DNA of 5,167 nucleotides from Anaerolineales bacterium UBA5069 (lineage in GTDB: Bacteria > Chloroflexota > Anaerolineae > Caldilineales > Caldilineaceae): assembly GCA_002415895.1 (NCBI GenBank), contig DIAV01000147.1:17423-22589 (forward strand). Reading direction: 5' to 3'. The notes beneath the pieces are model-generated. The model was given only the letters and a program-made list of their open reading frames with translations. It was not told where the DNA came from and did no database searches. Position numbers and translations under genes: made by a program. Below, one piece after another: positions 1 through 5,167 of this stretch (positions are counted from its first letter, which is position 1; every line of letters begins with the position of its first letter).

Positions 1-748
1 CAATCACGCGCGCCGCAAAATCCGCCCAGGCTGGCGGCGCGCCGCTCGGCAGCGCAAGCAATATTTGCTGCAGCGCAAAGGTAAAGCTGCCGCGCGTGGT
101 AAAGTCCTCGGCATCGAGTAAGGCTTGTTCGCGCACAGCCTCACCCCAGTGCGCCGCCGTCAGGAGTGACGTGCCGCATTCGCGCCACGCGCCGGATTCG
201 CTGCCGAAGCCGCTGTCACTACCGCGCCCCTGCCGCATGTCGGGTGCGCACGCACGCGCGCCGGACGCTGTGGCCATGTGGCCGCAATCAAGAATCATTG
301 TGGCAGCGCAGCCGTGCGCCCGCAACGCCGCCATGCGCTCCACAAAATCGGCGGGGCATAGGTCGCGCCCACCAGACACGCGGCTGTCGTACGCGACGAT
401 CGTGTCGACCATGCGCGGGACCGCTGTGTGCGTATCCAGCAACTGTGCGCCATAGCCGGCAAAATAGATGAGGAAGTGGGGTGCGGGCGCGCCCGCCTTG
501 TGTTTCCGCGCCCAGCGCGCTGCACGCGCAACGAATTGTGTGTCAACATGCTGCAGGATGGCCGCGCAGGTCGCTTCATCATCCTGGAGCAGCGCCAGAT
601 TCTCCACAGCCACACCGTAGCGTGCGGCCACGCTGCGGCGTAGCGCGCGCGCATCGGCAACAGCCCCATGCAGAGGTGCAAGCGCCGCTTCCGGGTGATA
701 GGTGTTAATGCCGATGAAGAGGGCAAAGATTGGCGGTGTCTCTTCCAC
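1..748 (-). CDS. Caspase-fold (peptidase C14) orthocaspase-like protein with both catalytic residues replaced; 3' end off the window
   Basis: Reading leftward from GTG at 748-746 gives 249 codons without a stop, running off the left edge. The p20-like half is recognisable in order: the first strand LFIGINTY (residues 10-17) and its HGAVADARAL helix (27-36), the strand FLIYFAGYGAQ (92-102), the IVAYDSR segment (117-123), and MILDCGHMA (151-159). A Gly/Ser-rich linker (about 172-189) leads to a p10-like part, SLLTAA (194-199) then GSFTFALQQIL (220-230). Active metacaspases and orthocaspases have SGHG and D-x-C-H-S-G at these places; here His is Tyr99 (TAT, 452-454) and the nucleophile Cys is Gly156 (GGC, 281-283), with Cys155 and His157 beside it. 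The fold looks intact but proteolysis is unlikely, so a binding, scaffold or decoy role is inferred. The missing C-terminus could carry further domains (WD40, TPR and others occur in the family). No signal peptide or membrane segment is visible. The fold is well supported; the function is not known. Confidence 0.82.
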   Translation of the reverse strand, partial: MEETPPIFALFIGINTYHPEAALAPLHGAVADARALRRSVAARYGVAVENLALLQDDEATCAAILQHVDTQFVARAARWARKHKAGAPAPHFLIYFAGYGAQLLDTHTAVPRMVDTIVAYDSRVSGGRDLCPADFVERMAALRAHGCAATMILDCGHMATASGARACAPDMRQGRGSDSGFGSESGAWRECGTSLLTAAHWGEAVREQALLDAEDFTTRGSFTFALQQILLALPSGAPPAWADFAARVI

Positions 749-755
749 CAGGGGA

Positions 756-763
756 CCTTTCCT
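756..763 (-). promoter_or_regulatory. Ribosome binding site deciding the GTG start of the caspase-like gene
   Basis: On the minus strand AGGAAAGG lies seven bases before the GTG at 748-746. This supports GTG as the start and places the first caspase-fold strand about ten residues in. The frame has no ATG before its first conserved strand; an upstream TTG (772-770) lacks comparable spacing to a purine-rich site. Confidence 0.7.
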
Positions 764-816
764 GTGGCGCAATGGAGCGCGGTGAAGCAGTTGCAATGTG
801 AAGAAGGCTGCGCGAC

Positions 817-838
817 GGCGCTACTGCGGCGCTACTGC
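817..838. repeat. Two tandem copies of an 11-bp unit in the leader of the caspase-like gene
   Basis: GGCGCTACTGC occurs at 817-827 and again, identical, at 828-838, with a further GGC starting a third copy at 839-841. It lies between the predicted transcription start (about 852, minus strand) and the GTG start of the leftward gene. It could be a simple duplication by slippage or a pair of same-face binding sites, since 11 bp is about one helical turn. No function is shown. Confidence 0.6.
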
Positions 839-858
839 GGCACCATCTTGCTGCTGCG

Positions 859-887
859 ATCATAAAGCAGCGAGCGCGCGCCGTCAA
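859..887 (-). promoter_or_regulatory. Near-consensus sigma-70 promoter for the leftward caspase-like gene
   Basis: On the minus strand a -35 element TTGACG (887-882, five of six matches) is separated by exactly 17 bases from a -10 element TATGAT (864-859, five of six matches). Transcription would start near 852, giving a leader of roughly 100 bases before the GTG. Both hexamers and the ideal spacer make this the best promoter in the window; its use in the cell is inferred. Confidence 0.65.
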
Positions 888-956
888 AATGGCTCATGCG
901 GCGGCACGCAGCAGGCGCGCGGCGGCGGCGCCCGCCACTCTTGCTTGCAGCGAGCG

Positions 957-965
957 TGGTATAAT
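957..965 (+). promoter_or_regulatory. Extended -10 promoter immediately before the kinase gene
   Basis: TGGTATAAT holds a perfect TATAAT (960-965) preceded by the TG of an extended -10 element (957-958). No convincing -35 hexamer sits 16-18 bases upstream, as is common for extended -10 promoters. A start about seven bases after the hexamer falls near 972, only about two bases from the ATG at 974, and no Shine-Dalgarno sequence lies between. The transcript is therefore probably leaderless or nearly so. Confidence 0.6.
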
Positions 966-973
966 TGAACGCT

Positions 974-2512
974 ATGGATCATATAGCATCTGCAAATCAG
1001 CACAAACCGGGTGGCGAAAATGCAGCAGGCGGCGACGTCCGCTTGTCTCCCCACGCGCTGGAACTCGTGCTCAACTCGGCCCCTGTGGCCATTGTCGCGG
1101 TCAATCGCCGCGGCGAAATTGTCTTTGCCAACGAGAAGCTGAGCGAGCTTTTCGGCTATGCACATACCGAGCTTGTGGGCATGATGCTGGAGGTGCTCAT
1201 GCCCGAGCGCTTTCATGCCGATCACGTGGCCCACCGTGACCGCTACGCTGTGCATCCCCACGCGCGCACCATGGGTTCAGGCATGGAACTCTCGGCGCGC
1301 CGCAAGGACGGCGTGGAGTTCCCCATTGAGGCAGGACTAAGCCAGCTGCGTGTGGATGGCGAGATGCTCACGCTCGGTTCGGTGGTGGATGTCAGCAAGC
1401 GCAGGGCCACCGAAGAGATGCTGGAGCGCGGCGTCGAGGAGCGCACACGCGAAATTGAACGCCGCCGCCGCGTGGCCGATTCGCTGCGCGATGTCCTCGA
1501 CATTCTCAACTCCAATCGCCCCCTGCAGGAGATTCTCGACCACATTACCATGCAGGCCAGCCATCTCCTGGGCGCCGAAGCATCCGCCATCTACCAACTC
1601 GAGGATGACGAACAGCCGCTCCAGATCCTGGCGAGCCATGGCCTCTCACCCGAGGAGATGGGGCGCGCCGCTGACATGGCAGGCGGCTTTGTTGTGGAAA
1701 CCGCCTACGACGCCAATGGGGCCTATCGCGCGCAGCTTGCCGTGCCGCTGGCCACGCGCAACGACATCTTCGGCGGCCTCATGCTCTACTATCGCCAGCC
1801 GCGCCGCTTCACATCTGAGGAGATTGAACTGGCCGTCACCTTTGGCGAGCAGGCCAAGCTTGCCATTGAGAACGCTCGATTGCGCGCCCAATCAGCGCAA
1901 ATGGCCGTGGCCGCCGAACGCAACCGCATTGCGCGCGACCTGCATGATTCAGTGACGCAAACGCTCTTTTCGGCCAGCCTGATTGCCGAAGTGCTGCCCC
2001 GCCTGTGGGAAAAGGACCATGACGAAAGCGTGCGCCGCCTGGCCGAACTGCGGCTGTTAACGCGCGGCGCGCTGGCCGAAATGCGCACGCTGCTGCTCGA
2101 ACTGCGCCCCGCCACGCTGATTGAAGTGGACATCAACGAGTTGCTGCGCCAGCTCACCGAAGCGGCGATTGGGCGTGCGCGCATTCCCGTCGCGCTGAAT
2201 GTGGAGGGCACAGCCCCTGTACCGCCCGATGTGAAAATTGCCTACTACCACGTGGCGCAAGAGGCGCTGAACAACGTGACCAAACATGCGCGCGCCGACA
2301 ATGCCGCAATGACGCTCGTGCGCAACCCGGGCCATGTTGTGCTGACGGTGCACGATGATGGGCGCGGCTTCGAGCAAACTACGGTTACACCTGAACATTT
2401 GGGACTCACAATCATGCACGAACGCGCCGCCGATATTGGCGCGGCGCTCGCGATTGAGAGCGCGATTGGCGCAGGAACCAGAATTTCGATAACATGGACT
2501 GCGCATGAGTAA
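974..2512 (+). CDS. Cytoplasmic PAS-GAF sensor histidine kinase of the HisKA_3 (NarX/LiaS/DesK-like) family
   Basis: This 512-residue protein senses a signal, phosphorylates itself on histidine and passes phosphate to a response regulator. It has an N-terminal PAS domain (about 25-140, with GEIVFANEKLSELFGY at 47-62), a charged, probably coiled-coil linker (about 141-172), a GAF domain (about 173-302), then the HisKA_3 dimerisation domain with the H-box RIARDLHDSVTQTLF (318-332) and His324 as the predicted phosphorylation site (codon 1943-1945). The ATPase domain shows the N-box QEALNNVTKHA (429-439), DDGRGF (461-466) and a final GLTIMHERA...GAGTRI. The usual GG before the last strands reads GA (489-490), a mild change. 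No membrane segment is visible, so the signal is likely internal (redox, gas or small molecule); the ligand cannot be read from sequence. ATG at 974 is chosen because an upstream TTG in frame (965) overlaps the -10 box. It overlaps the regulator gene by eight bases, so the two almost certainly form a pair. Confidence 0.93.
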   Translation: MDHIASANQHKPGGENAAGGDVRLSPHALELVLNSAPVAIVAVNRRGEIVFANEKLSELFGYAHTELVGMMLEVLMPERFHADHVAHRDRYAVHPHARTMGSGMELSARRKDGVEFPIEAGLSQLRVDGEMLTLGSVVDVSKRRATEEMLERGVEERTREIERRRRVADSLRDVLDILNSNRPLQEILDHITMQASHLLGAEASAIYQLEDDEQPLQILASHGLSPEEMGRAADMAGGFVVETAYDANGAYRAQLAVPLATRNDIFGGLMLYYRQPRRFTSEEIELAVTFGEQAKLAIENARLRAQSAQMAVAAERNRIARDLHDSVTQTLFSASLIAEVLPRLWEKDHDESVRRLAELRLLTRGALAEMRTLLLELRPATLIEVDINELLRQLTEAAIGRARIPVALNVEGTAPVPPDVKIAYYHVAQEALNNVTKHARADNAAMTLVRNPGHVVLTVHDDGRGFEQTTVTPEHLGLTIMHERAADIGAALAIESAIGAGTRISITWTAHE

Positions 2513-3233
2513 CCCATCAACTGCACCACTGCCCGACAATATGCCCAACCATGCCGACACGCTGCGCCCCATCCGCGTCATGCTGGTGGATGATCACGCT
2601 GTCGTGCGCAGTGGCCTCATGGCCTTTCTGCTGGCCTTTGAAGACCTGAACCTTGTGGCCGAGGCCAGTGATGGCGAGGAGGCTGTGCGCCTTTGCGCAC
2701 GCGTGCAACCTGATGTTGTACTCATGGACCTGATGATGCCGCGCATGGACGGCGCCACAGCCACGCGCCTGATTCGCGAGAATCATCCGGAAACCCAGGT
2801 GATCGCCCTCACCTCCTTCAAGGAAGAGGACACCATTCAGGATGCACTGCGCGCAGGTGCGATTGGCTATCTGCTCAAGAATGTCTCGGCAGACGACCTG
2901 GTGAATGCAATTCGTGCCGCGCACCGTGGCCGCCCCACCCTCGCGCCCGAGGCCACCCACGCGCTCATTCACAGCGCCACCCACGCCGGCTATCCCCCCG
3001 TGGGCCATGACCTGACGGAGCGCGAACGCGAGGTGCTTGCACTCCTCGCAGCAGGGCTCAACAACAGCCAGATTGCCGAGAACCTCTTTGTAAGCCGTTC
3101 CACCGTCAAGTTCCACGTCAGCAGTATCCTCTCCAAATTGCACGTCTCGAATCGCACCGAGGCTGTTGTGCTGGCACTGCAGCAACGCCTTGTCCCCCAT
3201 CCGCCCAACCCTATGGGCGAAAGCCACATATAA
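2505..3233 (+). CDS. NarL/LiaR-type response regulator with REC receiver and LuxR-family HTH
   Basis: This 242-residue protein is a DNA-binding response regulator, the expected partner of the kinase before it. The receiver (about 22-140) has the acidic pair Asp29-Asp30, the phosphoacceptor Asp75 in VVLMDLMMP (codon 2727-2729), Thr103-Ser104 in ALTSF, and Lys125 in GYLLKN, so all switch residues are present. After a linker (about 141-168) comes a LuxR/GerE-type helix-turn-helix: [20 protein letters not shown] begins at 170, [19 protein letters not shown] follows, ending near 226. Its ATG lies inside the end of the kinase gene (ATGAGTAA overlap) and has no clear Shine-Dalgarno sequence, which suggests translational coupling. 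A later in-frame ATG (2541) would remove only 12 poorly conserved residues and cannot be excluded. The tail after the HTH is short and proline-rich. Target genes are not shown by the sequence. Confidence 0.94.
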   Translation: MSNPSTAPLPDNMPNHADTLRPIRVMLVDDHAVVRSGLMAFLLAFEDLNLVAEASDGEEAVRLCARVQPDVVLMDLMMPRMDGATATRLIRENHPETQVIALTSFKEEDTIQDALRAGAIGYLLKNVSADDLVNAIRAAHRGRPTLAPEATHALIHSATHAGYPPVGHDLTEREREVLALLAAGLNNSQIAENLFVSRSTVKFHVSSILSKLHVSNRTEAVVLALQQRLVPHPPNPMGESHI

Positions 3234-3379
3234 CGCCGCCTCGCCATTCGTCAGCCCAACCACAACCGCCGTCTGTTTCCACACTAGCCAAATGACCAGG
3301 TGCAAGACTCAACGTGGGACGGGCGCGCCTCTCGTCCTGTGGAGGTCGCATTCTGCACGTATTGCGCGTACAGTGGTAG

Positions 3380-3418
3380 GAATCGCGCGCTGCGCATAAA
3401 GTGTGCGCGCCCTGATTC
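3380..3418. repeat. Imperfect inverted repeat able to form a long GC-rich stem-loop
   Basis: GAATCGCGCGC (3380-3390) can pair with GCGCGC (3405-3410) and GATTC (3414-3418), giving eleven base pairs interrupted by a three-base CCT bulge around a 14-base loop. The sequence after it is not T-rich, so it is not a textbook intrinsic terminator. It may still slow or end transcription from the kinase-regulator operon, or be an RNA structure. Alternating GC runs make some self-complementarity expected by chance. Confidence 0.4.
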
Positions 3419-3464
3419 GCATTTGCGGTTGCCTGTGCCTTTGATTGCCGCCTGGTTGCACATC

Positions 3465-3491
3465 TTGTCACGTTTAGCTCCCATCTATAGC
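3465..3491 (+). promoter_or_regulatory. Weak sigma-70 promoter candidate for pckA
   Basis: TTGTCA (3465-3470) matches the -35 consensus at five of six bases, and TATAGC (3486-3491) matches the -10 consensus at four of six, with a spacer of 15 bases, shorter than ideal. Transcription would start near 3498 and leave a leader of about 60 bases containing the 3537-3550 dyad. Confidence 0.3.
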
Positions 3492-3536
3492 GCCGCCGCC
3501 CCCGTGCATCCTCTTTTGCTCATCGTCACCATACTG

Positions 3537-3550
3537 TGAGGAAATCCTCA
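3537..3550. promoter_or_regulatory. Perfect dyad just upstream of the pckA ribosome binding site
   Basis: TGAGGAAATCCTCA consists of two perfect 6-base arms (3537-3542 and 3545-3550) around AA. The right arm directly touches the AGGGAGGG ribosome binding site. As DNA it has the form of an operator half-site pair; as RNA, a two-base loop is too tight for the full stem, so any hairpin would use fewer pairs. No known regulator motif is recognised. Confidence 0.4.
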
Positions 3551-3557
3551 GGGAGGG
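3550..3557 (+). promoter_or_regulatory. Strong ribosome binding site of pckA
   Basis: AGGGAGGG, containing GGAGG at 3552-3556, lies four bases (from GGAGG) before ATG 3561. The spacing is slightly short but the match is strong, and the protein begins at the usual distance before its first conserved segment, so this start is preferred. Confidence 0.7.
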
Positions 3558-3560
3558 TAT

Positions 3561-5159
3561 ATGGTCGAGCATCCGCGAAGCAAGTTCGGTCTGGAAAATC
3601 ATGGCATTCTGAACCCGGGCGCTGTCTATTGGAATACCTCAACCCCCGGACTCTACGAGCAGGCCATTCGCCGGCGCGAGGGACACATGGCGCACCTGGG
3701 GCCGCTGGTGGTGCGCACCGGTCAGCACACAGGCCGTTCACCGCGCGACAAGTTCATCGTCAATGAAGCCGGCTCGAGCGACAAAGTGGCCTGGGGCAAA
3801 GTGAACCAGCCGATAAGCCAGGCCCAGTGGGAGATGCTGCACCGCCGCCTGCGCTCTTATCTGCAGGGCCGTGACCTCTTTGTGCAGGATTGCTATGCGG
3901 GGGCCGACAAGAAGTACCGCCTGCCGATTCGCATCGTTACAGAGCATGCGTGGACAGCGCTTTTCTCACGCAACCTCTTCATCCACAGTCACAGTTTTGA
4001 TGAGCTCGTGCAGCACACGCCGGAATTTACGGTGATCCAGGCGCCCAACTTCTATGCCATCCCAGCCGAGGACGGCACCCGCTCGGAAGTCTTTATTTGC
4101 ATCAACTTTGCCGAGCGCATGGTGATCATCGGCGGCACGCAATACGCCGGCGAAATCAAGAAATCGATCTTCAGCGTGCTCAACTACCTGCTGCCGCAGC
4201 GCGGCGTGCTGCCCATGCACTGCTCCGCCAACTACGGTGATCAGGGCGACGTGGCGCTCTTCTTTGGGCTCAGCGGCACGGGCAAGACGACGCTCAGCAC
4301 GGACCCGCAGCGCACGCTCGTGGGCGATGACGAACATGGCTGGAGCGACAACGGCATCTTCAACTTTGAAGGCGGCTGCTATGCGAAAACAATCCGCCTC
4401 TCGCCCACGGCGGAACCCGACATCTACGAAGCCACGCGCCGGTTCGGCACCATCCTCGAGAATGTTGGCTACGATCCGGTGACAGGGCGCGTTGACCTTG
4501 ATGACGAGTCACTCACCGAGAATACGCGTGCGGCTTATCCAATCAGCCACATTGCGCACGCCACCCGCAGCGGCGTTGCCGGTCACCCCAACAACGTCGT
4601 CTTCCTTACGGCCGATGCGTTTGGGGTGCTGCCGCCCATTGCGCGCCTGACGCCCGCACAGGCGATTTACCATTTTCTTTCCGGCTATACGGCCAAGGTG
4701 GCAGGCACGGAAAAAGGTGTCACAGAGCCGACAGCCACCTTCAGCGCCTGCTTTGGCGAGCCCTTCATGGTGCTTCCACCCCAAACCTACGCGCAGATGC
4801 TGGGCGAGCGCATTGCAGAGCAGGGCGCGCACGTGTGGCTCGTCAATACGGGCTGGAGCGGCGGCCCCTACGGCGTGGGCCGGCGCATCAAGATTGCCTA
4901 CACGCGCGCGATGGTGCATGCCGCCCTGGATGGCGCGCTGGATGGCGTGCCTACACGCGTCGACCCCATCTTCCACACGGAGACGCCCACGGCCTGCCCT
5001 GAAGTGCCGAGCGAAGTGCTGGACCCCCGCCTGACATGGGGCGACAATGGCGCATATGATGCACAGGCGGCGCGTCTTGCCGCCATGTTTAACGAGAATT
5101 TCGAGAAGTATGCCGCCTCTGTGGATCAGGCTGTGCGTGCCGCGGCGCCCAACGCATAG
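3561..5159 (+). CDS. pckA: Phosphoenolpyruvate carboxykinase (ATP)
   Basis: The enzyme interconverts oxaloacetate plus ATP and phosphoenolpyruvate plus ADP plus CO2 in the cytoplasm, usually as the first committed step of gluconeogenesis. The product is 532 residues, within the family range (about 520-540), and complete. Visible motifs in order: [12 protein letters not shown] (54-65) with the substrate-binding Arg59; [10 protein letters not shown] (195-204), whose Lys201 corresponds to the Mn-ligand lysine; [10 protein letters not shown] (217-226) with metal ligand His220; the P-loop GLSGTGKTT (236-244); LVGDDEHGW (253-261) with metal ligand Asp257; and ENTRAAYPI (320-328) with Arg323. The P-loop and DDEHGW pattern are those of the ATP-dependent class rather than the GTP-dependent one. 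All catalytic positions I can place are intact. It is separated from the regulator gene by 327 bases and has its own strong ribosome binding site, so it is probably transcribed alone. The stop is TAG, eight bases before the window ends. Confidence 0.97.
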   Translation: MVEHPRSKFGLENHGILNPGAVYWNTSTPGLYEQAIRRREGHMAHLGPLVVRTGQHTGRSPRDKFIVNEAGSSDKVAWGKVNQPISQAQWEMLHRRLRSYLQGRDLFVQDCYAGADKKYRLPIRIVTEHAWTALFSRNLFIHSHSFDELVQHTPEFTVIQAPNFYAIPAEDGTRSEVFICINFAERMVIIGGTQYAGEIKKSIFSVLNYLLPQRGVLPMHCSANYGDQGDVALFFGLSGTGKTTLSTDPQRTLVGDDEHGWSDNGIFNFEGGCYAKTIRLSPTAEPDIYEATRRFGTILENVGYDPVTGRVDLDDESLTENTRAAYPISHIAHATRSGVAGHPNNVVFLTADAFGVLPPIARLTPAQAIYHFLSGYTAKVAGTEKGVTEPTATFSACFGEPFMVLPPQTYAQMLGERIAEQGAHVWLVNTGWSGGPYGVGRRIKIAYTRAMVHAALDGALDGVPTRVDPIFHTETPTACPEVPSEVLDPRLTWGDNGAYDAQAARLAAMFNENFEKYAASVDQAVRAAAPNA

Positions 5160-5167
5160 GCGCCCAA

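Larger units (their letters stand above)
3234..3560. other. Non-coding gap of 327 bases between the regulator gene and pckA
   Basis: I see no credible gene here on either strand: the short open frames have arginine-, proline- and serine-rich translations with no recognisable motif and no good ribosome binding site. The stretch holds a GC-rich stem-loop (3380-3418), a weak promoter candidate (3465-3491), a perfect dyad (3537-3550) and the pckA ribosome binding site. No canonical terminator with a T tract follows the regulator gene. Confidence 0.7.

Noticed and set aside
295..726. Open frame of 143 codons on the minus strand
   Set aside because: It lies in a different frame of the caspase-like gene; its translation is Arg/Ser/Trp-rich and without motifs, whereas the frame starting at GTG 748 carries the C14 pattern throughout.
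941..946. TTGCTT as a -35 element for the kinase promoter
   Set aside because: It stands only 13 bases from TATAAT, too close for a normal -35/-10 pair, and matches only three of six consensus bases.
965..973. In-frame TTG start for the kinase
   Set aside because: The TTG at 965-967 overlaps the last base of the TATAAT box and would lie upstream of the predicted transcription start; ATG 974 is preferred.
2517..3305. Long minus-strand open frame (262 codons) opposite the response regulator
   Set aside because: It is antisense to a clearly conserved REC-HTH protein, has no recognisable motif and is the kind of shadow frame expected from GC-rich codon use.
3317..3337. Inverted repeat GGACG/CGTCC as terminator of the regulator gene
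   Set aside because: Only five base pairs around an 11-base loop, with no T tract after it; the inner GGCGCGCC palindrome is unremarkable in GC-rich DNA.
4924..4947. Near-repeat of CTGGATGGCG inside pckA
   Set aside because: It encodes an LDG-A-LDG pair inside an otherwise normal enzyme and needs no explanation beyond local codon similarity.
1..5167. Mobile element, CRISPR array, tRNA or rRNA
   Set aside because: I saw no transposase, terminal inverted repeats, regularly spaced repeats or RNA-gene signatures on either strand.

Overview
The window is a GC-rich bacterial segment (roughly 60% GC by eye) with four protein-coding genes and no RNA genes, mobile elements or CRISPR repeats that I can see. 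The gene content (orthocaspase-type C14 protein, a soluble PAS-GAF-HisKA_3 kinase with a NarL/LiaR-type regulator, and ATP-dependent PEP carboxykinase) fits a Chloroflexota-like organism (Anaerolineae/Caldilineae style). That placement is an impression from gene style, not something the sequence proves.

Layout. (1) Positions 1-748, minus strand: the 249-residue N-terminal part of a caspase-fold (peptidase C14, orthocaspase/metacaspase-like) protein that runs off the left edge. Both catalytic residues are replaced: the dyad His is Tyr99 and the dyad Cys is Gly156. It therefore looks like a pseudo-orthocaspase. It begins at GTG behind a good ribosome binding site, with a near-consensus sigma-70 promoter about 110 bases upstream. 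(2) Positions 749-973: a divergent control region holding that promoter, an 11-bp tandem duplication in its leader, and an extended -10 promoter for the rightward genes placed so close to the ATG that the message is probably leaderless. (3) Positions 974-3233: a two-gene operon with an 8-base overlap, encoding a cytoplasmic PAS-GAF histidine kinase and its NarL/LiaR-type response regulator. (4) Positions 3234-3560: a 327-base non-coding gap with a strong stem-loop, a weak promoter candidate and a perfect 6+6 bp dyad just before the next ribosome binding site. (5) Positions 3561-5159: a complete pckA.

How they may work together. The kinase and regulator form one signalling pair by overlap and family. 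The pair is divergent from the pseudo-orthocaspase, so shared control is possible but unproven. pckA has its own leader and ribosome binding site and is probably a separate transcription unit in central carbon metabolism; control by the regulator is only a hypothesis. The item most worth attention is the pseudo-orthocaspase with a Tyr/Gly pair in place of the His/Cys dyad.
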